This document shows, piece by piece, positions 42,422 to 51,187 of a stretch of DNA of 64,000 bases. The notes beneath the pieces were generated by a model. The model was not told where the DNA came from and did no database searches. It saw only the letters and a program-made list of their open reading frames with translations. This DNA is from Corynebacterium sp. (GTDB taxonomy: Bacteria > Actinomycetota > Actinomycetes > Mycobacteriales > Mycobacteriaceae), in contig NZ_JASLIP010000035.1 of NCBI RefSeq assembly GCF_030152825.1, positions 7,563-71,562 of the forward strand. The letters run 5' to 3'. Numbering within the stretch: the stretch's first letter is position 1; every line of letters begins with the position of its first letter. Both the position numbers and the translations under genes were made by a program.

Positions 42422-43569
42422 TGATCAACGCCAACCGCCGCGGCACCCGCGCAGGACACTCCCGCCTGCCCCGGGGCACGGCCGCGCTCCTCGGCACGGC
42501 GACACTGCTCACCGGCTGTGCCACCACCACGACCAGCCCGTCCTGGCCGATCGTGGCCCGCGAGCCCGACGCCGACCTGCCCGCGCAGGCGCGCGTCTAC
42601 GACACCGCAGACCTCGAGCCCGTCCACACCGAACACGCGGAACCCCTCGGCTCCCTCGCCCCCACCGCAGCCAGCGTGACGGAGAACGTGCCGAATATCT
42701 CCAAGCGCGGGCGCCTCATCGTGGGCGTGGCACAGTCCCTCTACCGGCTGGGATACCGGGACCCGGAGAGCTCCGACCTGATCGGCTTCGAAGTCGACCT
42801 CGCCCGCGAAATTGCCCGCGATATCTTCGGCGACCCCGACAAGGTGGAATTCCGCTACGTGGAATCCCGACACCGCGAGGATGCCCTCCGCACCGGCGAC
42901 GTGGACCTCGTGCTACGCACCATGACCACCACACGGAAACGCCAGAAGGCGCTGGAATTCTCCATCCCCTACCTCCACATCGAGGAGCGCCTGCTGGCTC
43001 TGAAGGGCTCCGGCATCGAATCTGTCGCCGACCTCAAAAACAAAACCGTCTGCGCCTCCCAGGACTTCCCTCCCGGCATGGTGGCACACCACCTCCACCC
43101 CAAGCGCATCCTGCAGACCCGCACGTGGACCGATTGCCTCATGGCCATGCAGCAGGGGCACGTGGACGCCATCTACTCCGACGACGCGATCCTCTCCGGG
43201 CTCGCCGCCCAGGACCCGGACACCCATCTCGTCGGGGCCTCCCTGGGCGAGGGCTACTACGGCGTGGCCATGGCACCTCCCGGCAAGGTCGTGGGGCCCG
43301 GCGCGGAGTCCCTCGACGAGGACGACGAGCACGTGAGCTGGCAGAGCGAGGGGCTCACCCGACAGGTCAACCGCACCCTCGAGCGGCTGCGCGACAGCGG
43401 CGAACTGGACCGGATGTATAAGCACTGGCTCGAGCAGTACCTGGGGCCCGCGCGAGAGCTGCCCGCCCCCTACCGCACGCCAGAGGAATCCGCCACCCTG
43501 ACCAAGGAACGCGAAGAATACAACAGGGAGCAAGTCCCCGGCATCGAGGAAGAGAAGGGAGGCGAGTAG
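42421..43569 (+). CDS. glnH: Amino-acid-binding lipoprotein GlnH
   Basis: 382 residues. Periplasmic-type solute-binding protein (family 3). Lipobox LLTGCA near residue 30 (cleavage before Cys), then the ligand fold: RGRLIVGVAQSLYRLGYR, LIGFEVDLAREIARDIFGD, TMTTTRKRQKALEFSIPYL, DAIYSDDAILSGLA. Unlike usual importers no permease or ATPase is adjacent; it lies between GlnX and PknG, matching the sensing role shown for mycobacterial and corynebacterial homologues. Overlaps glnX by one base; pknG starts 3 nt after. Confidence 0.92.
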   Translation: MINANRRGTRAGHSRLPRGTAALLGTATLLTGCATTTTSPSWPIVAREPDADLPAQARVYDTADLEPVHTEHAEPLGSLAPTAASVTENVPNISKRGRLIVGVAQSLYRLGYRDPESSDLIGFEVDLAREIARDIFGDPDKVEFRYVESRHREDALRTGDVDLVLRTMTTTRKRQKALEFSIPYLHIEERLLALKGSGIESVADLKNKTVCASQDFPPGMVAHHLHPKRILQTRTWTDCLMAMQQGHVDAIYSDDAILSGLAAQDPDTHLVGASLGEGYYGVAMAPPGKVVGPGAESLDEDDEHVSWQSEGLTRQVNRTLERLRDSGELDRMYKHWLEQYLGPARELPAPYRTPEESATLTKEREEYNREQVPGIEEEKGGE

Positions 43570-43572
43570 AAG

Positions 43573-46161
43573 ATGAGAGAGAAGGACGCACCGGAACAGA
43601 ACGTCCAGGAACAGGACCGCAACGTGGAACCGGATGCCGGACCACCGACCGAGGCAGTGAACCGCACTGAACCGGACGCAGCGACCGGGCCTGACGTCGT
43701 TACCGGCGGCACCGCGGAGCACCCGGAACCGGACGTGACCACCGGCCCGGCGACCGAACCCGGCGCCGCGAGGAAGGACGAAGCCGACGGCGACGGTGGC
43801 ACCGAGGCTGTCGTCTTCGACCCCTTCGCCGACGACGATGACGAGGAAGAATTCGACCTCGCGGACCTCGACGACCTCTCCGACCTCATCGAACCCGGCA
43901 GCACCTCCCAGGGACGCAGCCAGGCTGACGTCCCCACCTCCGCCACCGAGGTCGGCAGCAGTACCAGCGGGGCGACCACCGACCCCGTCAAAGTCGACTC
44001 CGGGGAACGCTCCCGCCGGGAGGCACTCTCCACCTTCCGCGAACTGCGTGGCGCGGCGCGCGAGGGCAAGAACGTCGCCGACGGCATGGTCCACCTGCCG
44101 TTCATCACACCCACCGTCCCCGAAGAGGCGATCATTGACCCCAGCGACGCGATCGCCAAGGGCATCGAGCCACCCACCTTGGAGGCCGGGGACCTCATCG
44201 CAGGACAATACGAAATCCTGGGCCCCATCGCCCACGGCGGCCTGGGATGGATCTACATCGCGACCGACCACTACGTCGCGAACCGCTACGTCGTCCTCAA
44301 GGGACTGATGGCGACCGAGAACGAGCACGAACGCGCCGTCGCCGACTCCGAACGCGCCTTCCTCGCGGACATCACCCACCCCGGCATCGTGAAGATTTTC
44401 AACTTCATCGACGACCCCCGCTCCCCCGGCGGATTCATCGTCATGGAGTTCGTGGGCGGGCCCTCCCTGCGCGAACGGCGCCGCGAATCCCCCAACAACA
44501 CGCTGCCGGTAGACATCGCCATCGGCTACATGCTGGAGGTCCTGCCCGCCCTGGACTACCTGCACTCCCGCGGGGTGGTCTACAACGACCTCAAGCCCGA
44601 CAACATCATCATCACTGAGGACCAGGTCAAGCTCATCGACCTGGGTGCGGTCAGCGGCATCGGAGCATACGGGCACATCTTCGGCACCAAGGGCTTCCAG
44701 GCGCCCGAGATCGCCAGCACCGGGCCGACCGTGGCCAGTGATATTTACACGGTGGGGCGGACGTTGGCCTCGCTGGTCGTGAACCTGCCCATCACCGATG
44801 GCGCCTACGACCCCGAGCTGCCCACCCCGGAGGAGGAACCGCTGTTCCAGCGGTATATGTCCCTCTACCGGCTGCTGCTGCGGGCCACCGACTCGGACCC
44901 GAATAAGCGCTTCAGCTCCGCGGTCACGCTCGCGAACCAGATGGTCGGCGTGCTGCGCGAGGTGCTGGCGATCCGGGATCGGGTGCAGCACGCGCACCTG
45001 GATACGCGCTTCACCGCGCAGCGCTCCACCTACGGCACGAAGCACGTGCTTTTCCGCACCGACCAGCTCATCGACGGCATCCCGCGGTCCGTGCAAATCG
45101 CGGCCTCGGAGGTCATCGCGGCACTCCCGCTGCCGCTGACCGACCCGAGCGATCCCGGCGCGTCATTACTCTCTGCCGTCCGTTACACGGAGCCCGGGGA
45201 AGTGCTGGACACGCTGGAGTCCGCGGCCAAGCAGCCGCAGATGTCTAGCTCCGTGGAAATCCCGCTGACGATGGTGCGGGCGCGGCTGGACATGGGGCAG
45301 GCCCAGGAGGCGCAGGACAAGCTCGACGAGATGCAGGACTGGCTGGGCGGAGACTGGCGCTTCCGGTGGCTCTCCGGTGTCGCAGCACTCCTGCGCAGCG
45401 ACTTCGTGACCGCGCAGTACCACTTCAACGAGGTGCTGCACCTGCTGCCCGGCGAGCCGGCGCCGAAACTGGCGCTCGCGGCGACGAACGAGCTGCTCAT
45501 GCAGCAGCAGGGCGTCAACACCACCAAGCTGCTGGACGATGAGACCGCCCAGCTGGGTGCCATGCTCTCCTACGCCTACCGCACGCCGATCACCGAGGAT
45601 GTGAAGGTGCCACCCGCGCGGCACTTGTCGCAGGAGCCCGCCACACTGCGGATGCAGACGATGCGACTATACGGGCTGGTGTGGGCGACGAACCCGACGA
45701 CTGTCTCCTCTGCCTTCGGGCTTGCGCGGCAGCTGACCGCTGAAGGCCTGGGGAACGCCGCGGTGGGCGTGCTGGACCGGGTGCCGCTGGCTTCGCGCCA
45801 CCACCGGTTGGCGCGGCTGACCAGCATTCTCATGCTGATCAGCGACCGGAGTAGGCTCTCGGAGTCCCGGATCCGGCGCGCGGCGCGGCGGTTGGAGATC
45901 ATGCCGACGAACGAGCCACGGATGCAGCAGGTCCGCCTCGCGGTGATGCTGGCAGGACTGAACTGGATTTACATCAATAAGAAAAAGGGCAACGACGTGA
46001 GCAGCGAAAGCCCGCTCTTCGACGTGCCATTCACGGAGCGTGGGCTGCGGCTGGGGCTGGAGCAGGGGCTGCGGATGCTGGCGCGGCAGGCGCAGTTCGA
46101 TCTGCACCGCTTCCGCCTGGTGGATATGGCGAATATGATCCGCCCGCGCACGTGGTTCTGA
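43573..46161 (+). CDS. pknG: Serine/threonine protein kinase PknG
   Basis: 862 residues. Phosphorylates OdhI (GarA), relieving inhibition of 2-oxoglutarate dehydrogenase. Residues ~1-205 are acidic and disordered (DPFADDDDEEEFDLADLDDL). Kinase domain ~210-470: HGGLGWIYIA loop, VVLKG Lys, VVYNDLKPDNIII catalytic loop (Tyr-Asn for His-Arg) and LIDLGAVS for DFG, as in PknG. The rest is helical TPR-type repeats (AQEAQDKLDEMQDWLGG). There are no Cys residues in the N-terminus, so no rubredoxin, as in C. glutamicum and unlike M. tuberculosis. Last gene of the glnX operon. Confidence 0.95.
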   Translation: MREKDAPEQNVQEQDRNVEPDAGPPTEAVNRTEPDAATGPDVVTGGTAEHPEPDVTTGPATEPGAARKDEADGDGGTEAVVFDPFADDDDEEEFDLADLDDLSDLIEPGSTSQGRSQADVPTSATEVGSSTSGATTDPVKVDSGERSRREALSTFRELRGAAREGKNVADGMVHLPFITPTVPEEAIIDPSDAIAKGIEPPTLEAGDLIAGQYEILGPIAHGGLGWIYIATDHYVANRYVVLKGLMATENEHERAVADSERAFLADITHPGIVKIFNFIDDPRSPGGFIVMEFVGGPSLRERRRESPNNTLPVDIAIGYMLEVLPALDYLHSRGVVYNDLKPDNIIITEDQVKLIDLGAVSGIGAYGHIFGTKGFQAPEIASTGPTVASDIYTVGRTLASLVVNLPITDGAYDPELPTPEEEPLFQRYMSLYRLLLRATDSDPNKRFSSAVTLANQMVGVLREVLAIRDRVQHAHLDTRFTAQRSTYGTKHVLFRTDQLIDGIPRSVQIAASEVIAALPLPLTDPSDPGASLLSAVRYTEPGEVLDTLESAAKQPQMSSSVEIPLTMVRARLDMGQAQEAQDKLDEMQDWLGGDWRFRWLSGVAALLRSDFVTAQYHFNEVLHLLPGEPAPKLALAATNELLMQQQGVNTTKLLDDETAQLGAMLSYAYRTPITEDVKVPPARHLSQEPATLRMQTMRLYGLVWATNPTTVSSAFGLARQLTAEGLGNAAVGVLDRVPLASRHHRLARLTSILMLISDRSRLSESRIRRAARRLEIMPTNEPRMQQVRLAVMLAGLNWIYINKKKGNDVSSESPLFDVPFTERGLRLGLEQGLRMLARQAQFDLHRFRLVDMANMIRPRTWF

Positions 46162-46207
46162 TGCGCTTAGCGCGCTCCCCTCAAGGGGCTCGCCTAGGAT
46201 CAGATCC

Positions 46208-47089
46208 ATGATCATCCGCCCCGCGCACCGCAGCACCGGGCACGGCCTCGCACGCGGCACCGCGCGCCCCACCGCTGCCGGCAGCACCCGGCGCCACAAG
46301 AAGCGCTTTGTCGCCGCACTCGCCGCAGCACTCGCGGGCGTGCTTGCGCTCGCCGCTTGCTTTGCGGAGGACGCTTCGAACGGGCCCCTGCGCGTCTTCG
46401 CCGCCGCCTCCCTGAGCGTTGCCGGTGATGACCTGGTGGAGGCCTACGCCGCCGAGCACGACGGCCAGCAGATCGAATGGAACTTCGCTGGCTCCTCCGC
46501 CCTCGTCCGCCAGATCGAGCAGGGCTCCCAGGCCGATGCGTTCATTTCCGCTGATGAGAAGAACATGGACAAGGCCCTGAAGCTGCCGGAGTTCAGCAAC
46601 GTCACGGACCGCGGGGAGCCGCGAATCGTCGCCACCAACCAGCTCGTCCTGGCCGTCGCGGAAAACCTTAAGACCGAGATCAACTCTCTCGAGGACCTGG
46701 CCAAGGGCGCCCGCGTCGCCATCTGCGCCCCGGAAGTCCCGTGCGGCACGCTTGCCCACGAAGCGCTCGAGAAGGCCGGCAGCGCACCTATTAAGCTGCA
46801 GAACCCCTCCGAGGAGGCCAACGTCTCGAACGTCGCCACCAAGGTCGCCACCGGCCAGGTGGATGCGGGATTCATCTACGCCTCCGACGCCGCCGCCATC
46901 CAACGCCAGGGCACAAAGATCATCACCCTGCCGATCGCACACGTCGCCCCGAATAAGTACCCCGCTGCCAGCACGGATGCTGGCGCCGATAATGCCAAGG
47001 CCGCCGAGTTCGTCCGCTGGCTCGCCACCCCGACCGCCCAGCGCATCCTCGCTGACCACGGCTTCGGGCCTGGAGTGACCCAAGAGTGA
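46208..47089 (+). CDS. modA: Molybdate-binding lipoprotein ModA
   Basis: 293 residues. Binds molybdate outside the membrane for ABC uptake. Signal segment AALAAALAGVLALAAC with lipobox LAAC (Cys near residue 51), then LRVFAAASLSVAGDDLVEAY, FAGSSALVRQIEQGSQADAF and the NVATKVATGQVDAGFIYASDA ligand region. TAGGAT ends 7 nt before the ATG, so leaderless. Its stop overlaps the modB GTG. Confidence 0.93.
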   Translation: MIIRPAHRSTGHGLARGTARPTAAGSTRRHKKRFVAALAAALAGVLALAACFAEDASNGPLRVFAAASLSVAGDDLVEAYAAEHDGQQIEWNFAGSSALVRQIEQGSQADAFISADEKNMDKALKLPEFSNVTDRGEPRIVATNQLVLAVAENLKTEINSLEDLAKGARVAICAPEVPCGTLAHEALEKAGSAPIKLQNPSEEANVSNVATKVATGQVDAGFIYASDAAAIQRQGTKIITLPIAHVAPNKYPAASTDAGADNAKAAEFVRWLATPTAQRILADHGFGPGVTQE

Positions 47090-47892
47090 GCAACCGCGCC
47101 TTCCCCCTCTGGACGCTCGCGCTAGCAATCCCGGCCTTCGCGCTCATCGCGGGCCCGATGCTGGGGCTGCTGCTGAACATTCCGTGGCCGAAGGCGCTGC
47201 AACTCGTCACCGCCCCGGATGTGTTGACCTCGCTGGGGCTCTCCCTGTCCACGGCCGCGGTCGCCACCGCGCTCTCGGGGCTGTTCGGCGTCCCCCTGGC
47301 ACTGTGGCTTGCCCGCCTTCAGCGCCGCCGCCCGGGGCTGTCGCAGCTCATCCAGCTCGCGGTCTATGCTCCGCTGGTGCTCTCCCCCGTGGTCAGTGGC
47401 CTGGCGCTGGTGTTTTTCTGGGGACGTCCCGGCCTGCTTGGGCCCCTGCTGGAACGCGCGGGGTGGTCGGTTGCCTACACGACGCTGGGGGTCGTCGTGG
47501 TGCAGGTTTTCGTCGCCCTCCCCTTCGTCGTCGCGACCGCGGTGACGGCACTGCGTTCGGTTCCGGATTCCGTTCAGGACGCCGCCGCCGTCGACGGGGC
47601 GAGCAGGTCCGAGGTCTTGCGGTTGGTCATTCTGCCGATCGCGTGGCCGGGGATCGCGGTGGGGCTGGTCCTGGCCTTCGCCCGCTCGCTGGGTGAGTAC
47701 GGGGCGACGCTGACCTTTGCCGGCAACGTCGCCGGCCAGACCCGCACCTTGCCGCTGCTCATCGAGCTGGGCTTGAGCTCCAACGATATGGACCGCGCAC
47801 TGGGCGCCTGCCTGGTACTGCTGGCAGTATACGTCCTGGTCGTGGGCGGTATCGCCGGGCTGCGTCTGGTGCAGCGGAGCCGTCACAGCTAA
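47086..47892 (+). CDS. modB: Molybdate ABC transporter permease ModB
   Basis: 268 residues, about six helices. The EAA loop that docks the ATPase is AAAVDGASRSEVLRLVILP, and FARSLGEYGATLTFAGN is characteristic of ModB. GTG start overlaps modA by 4 nt. No modC ATPase follows: the next gene is moaC, 70 nt downstream. ModA-ModB must use an ATPase from elsewhere, or the importer is incomplete. Confidence 0.92.
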   Translation: MSNRAFPLWTLALAIPAFALIAGPMLGLLLNIPWPKALQLVTAPDVLTSLGLSLSTAAVATALSGLFGVPLALWLARLQRRRPGLSQLIQLAVYAPLVLSPVVSGLALVFFWGRPGLLGPLLERAGWSVAYTTLGVVVVQVFVALPFVVATAVTALRSVPDSVQDAAAVDGASRSEVLRLVILPIAWPGIAVGLVLAFARSLGEYGATLTFAGNVAGQTRTLPLLIELGLSSNDMDRALGACLVLLAVYVLVVGGIAGLRLVQRSRHS

Positions 47893-47962
47893 GGCGTGTC
47901 CGCTCCGAAAGTTAAGCTGTGTAGCGAAAGCTAGTTATTGGCCCCCAAGGAGCGTGGAGAAT

Positions 47963-48475
47963 ATGTCCGACCCGCAGCCGCAGCTGACACATGTGCGCGA
48001 TGATGGCTCCGCCCACATGGTGGACGTCACCACCAAGTCCGAGACCACCCGCACCGCGACGGCGGAGGGCTTCCTGCGGACCCGGGAGGACGTCCTCGCC
48101 ATGATCTTCCAGGATGGGGACGTCGACCAGGCCGGCCTGCCGAAGGGGGATGCGCTGCCGGTGGCGCGCGTCGCCGGGATCATGGGTGCGAAGAAGACCC
48201 CGGAGATCATTCCGCTGTGCCACCCGCTGCCGTTGGGCAAGATCACCATCGACTTCGAGAAGGTCACCGAGCCTGAACCCGCGGTGCGGATTATCGCGAC
48301 GGTGAAGACCCGCGGTGTCACCGGCGTGGAGATGGAGGCGCTCACCGCGGTGAGCAGCGCGGCTCTGACGGTGTACGACATGATCAAGGCCGTGGATAAG
48401 CACGCCGGGATCACGGGCCTGCGGGTGTTGGCGAAGGCCGGTGGCAAGTCCGGGGATTGGAGCGTCAATGACTAG
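47963..48475 (+). CDS. moaC: Cyclic pyranopterin monophosphate synthase
   Basis: 170 residues. Second step of molybdenum cofactor synthesis, after MoaA. MVDVTTKSETTRTATAEG, IMGAKKTPEIIPLCHPLPL, RGVTGVEMEALTAVSSAALT and the final KSGDW are all present, with conserved Lys and His active-site residues. The ATG at 47963 (MSDPQP) is preferred; a GTG three codons up is possible, as GGAG sites precede both. Overlaps the next gene by 8 nt. Confidence 0.95.
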   Translation: MSDPQPQLTHVRDDGSAHMVDVTTKSETTRTATAEGFLRTREDVLAMIFQDGDVDQAGLPKGDALPVARVAGIMGAKKTPEIIPLCHPLPLGKITIDFEKVTEPEPAVRIIATVKTRGVTGVEMEALTAVSSAALTVYDMIKAVDKHAGITGLRVLAKAGGKSGDWSVND

Positions 48476-49700
48476 CGCGGGCTCGGCACAGGACCTGCGC
48501 TCGAGGAATGCGGGGCGCACGGGCCTGGTGATCGTCGCCTCCACGCGGGCGGCCGCGGGCGAGTACGAGGACCGCTCCGGCGTGCTGGCCGTGGAGTGGC
48601 TGCGGGAGCGCGACATCGAGACCCCGGATGCGCTGATCGTCGCGGACGCGGACGTCCCCGCGGTCCTGGAACAGCTCTTCACCGGAAACGGCGGCGCTGC
48701 TGCTGGTGGCGGGGCCGCGATCCCGGCGTTCGACGCGCTGCCCGACGTGGTGCTCACCTCCGGTGGCACTGGGGTCTCCCCCAGCGACGTCACCGTGGAT
48801 GCGGTGGAGCGCTTCCTCACCCGCCCGCTGCCGGGCATCGCCGCTGAATTCTTCCGCGTCGGTGCCGCAAAGGTGCCGACGGCGGTGCTCTCCCGCTGCG
48901 TCGCCGGGGTCGTCGACAGCCCACGTGCAGCGCACGCCGAGGGTAGCTCCCCGGGGCCGTCCTCTGCCGGACTGCGGGAGCCAGGCGCCAGCACCGAGCG
49001 GGCCTTCGTGATGACCCTGCCCGGCTCCCGCGGCGGGGTGCGCGACGGCCTGGAGGTGCTGGATGGCGTGCTCGAGCATCTGCTGGACCAGCTCGCGGGT
49101 GGCGGCGACCACGAGGCCCAGGCCACGCAAGGCCCAGCGCCAGAAGCCTCGCCACCTGCGCCCACCCACGTTCCTGAGCCGGGTGCTGCCGAACAGAACC
49201 ACACGCTGCACGGGAGCGGCTGCTGCCACGGGCCAGCCGTCCCCGACCCGCCGCACGTCGCGAAGCAAACGGGCGTGGTCGTCCACACCCGGATCACCGA
49301 GGAGCCGCTGGAGGCGCTGCTCAGCTCGGCGAAGGACGTCACCACCACCCGGGCGATGGGCGCGGTCAGCACCTTCGAGGGCGTGGTGCGCGACCACGAT
49401 GGTGGCGAGCTCGTCGACACGCTGACCTATAGCTGCCACCCCAGCGCGGCGCACGTGCTGCGGGAGGTCGTGGAAGAGGTCGTAGCCGCCCACCCCGACG
49501 TCCGAGCCTGGGTTGCGCACCGCACCGGCCCGCTGGAGATCGGCGACCTGGCGTTCCTCGTGATCGTCGCCGCCGCGCACCGCGGCCCGGCCTTCGCCGC
49601 CACCGCGGAGCTGGCCGACCAGGTGAAGGCGCGGGTGCCGATCTGGAAGGAGCAAAAACTCCGCAGCGGGGCCACCACCTGGGTCGGCCTCGATAGCTAA
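48468..49700 (+). CDS. Fused MoaB/Mog - MoaE molybdenum cofactor protein
   Basis: 410 residues with two enzymes. Residues ~12-210 are a MoaB/Mog domain (TGLVIVASTRAAAGEYEDRSG, VVLTSGGTGVSPSDVTVDA, FVMTLPGSRGGVRDGLEV), which adenylylates molybdopterin. A ~50-residue Ala/Pro-rich linker with a GSGCCHG cluster follows. Residues ~265-410 are MoaE, the large subunit of molybdopterin synthase: GAVSTFEGVVRDH, VAHRTGPLEIGDLAF and the catalytic Lys region KARVPIWKEQ. The two act at successive steps. No frameshift or stop separates them. ATG 48468 overlaps moaC. Partner MoaD is not in the window. Confidence 0.92.
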   Translation: MTSAGSAQDLRSRNAGRTGLVIVASTRAAAGEYEDRSGVLAVEWLRERDIETPDALIVADADVPAVLEQLFTGNGGAAAGGGAAIPAFDALPDVVLTSGGTGVSPSDVTVDAVERFLTRPLPGIAAEFFRVGAAKVPTAVLSRCVAGVVDSPRAAHAEGSSPGPSSAGLREPGASTERAFVMTLPGSRGGVRDGLEVLDGVLEHLLDQLAGGGDHEAQATQGPAPEASPPAPTHVPEPGAAEQNHTLHGSGCCHGPAVPDPPHVAKQTGVVVHTRITEEPLEALLSSAKDVTTTRAMGAVSTFEGVVRDHDGGELVDTLTYSCHPSAAHVLREVVEEVVAAHPDVRAWVAHRTGPLEIGDLAFLVIVAAAHRGPAFAATAELADQVKARVPIWKEQKLRSGATTWVGLDS

Positions 49701-49770
49701 AACCCCTCGCGCCCTCCGCACCCCTCTTCCCCTCTCCCCTTTTTCCGCTCTCGCGCGCTCCCCTCCCCCG

Positions 49771-49826
49771 TTTTGCAGAGTTTGAGGTCGCAAAACACCC
49801 AAAAAGTGACACTCAACTCTGCAAAA
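49771..49826. repeat. 56-bp palindromic repeat, copy B
   Basis: Arms TTTTGCAGAGTT and AACTCTGCAAAA around a centre with AAACACCCAAAA. It matches copy A (19946-20001) at 44 of 56 positions without gaps, and has exactly the same length. Lies between the converging moaB-moaE and ackA genes. Confidence 0.75.
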
Positions 49827-49836
49827 CAAAGGAAGA

Positions 49837-49862
49837 AGCTGGTGGCCCGCAAGCCACCAGCT
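49837..49862 (-). terminator. Terminator after ackA
   Basis: Perfect 10-bp stem AGCTGGTGGC/GCCACCAGCT, loop TTGCGG on the minus strand, followed by TCTTCCTTTG. 24 nt past the ackA stop. Confidence 0.8.
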
Positions 49863-49885
49863 ACCACCTCACTGTTCGGCGAGGC

Positions 49886-51127
49886 CTACTGCTCGGCCAG
49901 CTCCATCGCGTACTGCGCGATAGCCAGCTCCTCGTTCGTCGGGACCACGAAGACCTTGATCTTCGAGTCATCCGTGGAGATCACACGCGGGCCCTCCACG
50001 CCCTCCTTGTTGAGGTTGCGATCATCGTCGATCTTGATGCCGAAACCCTCCAGATCAGCCATCGCGTCCTTGCGCACGAACGCGGCGTTCTCGCCGACAC
50101 CTGCGGTGAAGGTGATCGCATCCGTGTGTCCCAGGATCAGCATGTAAGAACCGATGAAGCGACGCAGCTGGTGGATGTAGATCTCGTAGGCCAGGCGGGC
50201 GTCGTGATCGCCCTGGTCCATCAGCTCCTTGATCTCACGGAAATCATTGACCCCCGCGATGCCCTTCAGACCGGAGTTCCGGTTGAAGAGGTTATCGATC
50301 TCGTCGACCTTCATGCTGCCGGCGCGTGCCAGGTGGAAGATCACACTCGGGTCGATGTCACCGGTACGGGTGCCCATGACCAGACCAGCCAGCGGGGTCA
50401 GGCCCATGGAGGTGTCGATCGCCTCGCCGCCGCGGATCGCCGCAGCAGAGGCTCCGTTGCCCAGGTGCAGGGTGATCTGGTTGACCTTCTCCGGCTCGCG
50501 GCCCATGATCTTCGGCACCGCGCGGGAGACGAACTCGTGGCTGGTGCCGTGGAAGCCGTAGCGGCGGATGTTGTACTTGTCCGCGACCTCCTTGTTGAGG
50601 CCGTAGTGTGCCGCGTGCTCCGGCAGGGTGGAGAAGAACGCGGTATCGAAGACCGCGACGTGCGGAACGTGGCCCAGCAGGGCGCGAGCGTTCTTGATGC
50701 CGTCAATGTTCGCTGGGTTGTGCAGCGGAGCCAGCGGGACGAGCTTCTCGATCTCAGCGACCATCTTGTCGTCGATCAGCACCGGCTCGGAGAAGGTCGC
50801 ACCACCGTGCACGACACGGTGACCAACCGCGATGAGGTTCAGGTCCTGCGGGCCGCAGCCCAGCAGGGACATCATGCCGAATGCACGCTCCAGGCCCACC
50901 GAGTGGGACAGGATCGGGCGGGAGTCCTCCATCTTCGTGGTGGCCGTGGCGATCTTGATGTGACCCTTCGGCTCGCCGATCTTCTCGACGATGCCGGTGA
51001 TGAACGGCTCTTCGTGCGCATCCGCGCTCGGGTCCAAGACCTGGAACTTGATGGAGGAGGAACCGGAGTTCAGAACCAGGACGAATTCGATCTCGCCTGC
51101 TGCTGGATCGTGCTCGGAGGGTGCCAT
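49886..51127 (-). CDS. ackA: Acetate kinase
   Basis: 413 residues. Acetyl phosphate + ADP to acetate + ATP, and the reverse for acetate use. VLVLNSGSSSIKFQVLD at the N-terminus, AVGHRVVHGGATFSEP, HLGNGASAAAIRGG and FTAGVGENAAFVRKDAM are the ASKHA-fold motifs. RBS GAAAGGA. 60 nt after pta in one operon. Confidence 0.97.
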   Translation of the reverse strand: MAPSEHDPAAGEIEFVLVLNSGSSSIKFQVLDPSADAHEEPFITGIVEKIGEPKGHIKIATATTKMEDSRPILSHSVGLERAFGMMSLLGCGPQDLNLIAVGHRVVHGGATFSEPVLIDDKMVAEIEKLVPLAPLHNPANIDGIKNARALLGHVPHVAVFDTAFFSTLPEHAAHYGLNKEVADKYNIRRYGFHGTSHEFVSRAVPKIMGREPEKVNQITLHLGNGASAAAIRGGEAIDTSMGLTPLAGLVMGTRTGDIDPSVIFHLARAGSMKVDEIDNLFNRNSGLKGIAGVNDFREIKELMDQGDHDARLAYEIYIHQLRRFIGSYMLILGHTDAITFTAGVGENAAFVRKDAMADLEGFGIKIDDDRNLNKEGVEGPRVISTDDSKIKVFVVPTNEELAIAQYAMELAEQ

Positions 51128-51187
51128 GGTGATTGTCCTTTCGGAAGCTGAAGTGGTGAGGGGTGAGTGGTGTTGTAGTTCGGGTGT

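Noticed and set aside
42913..45096. 727-codon minus-strand frame
   Set aside because: Antisense to glnH and pknG, both fully supported by motifs.
46177..46188. CCCCT/AGGGG inverted repeat after pknG
   Set aside because: Loop of two bases is too small to fold; probably chance.
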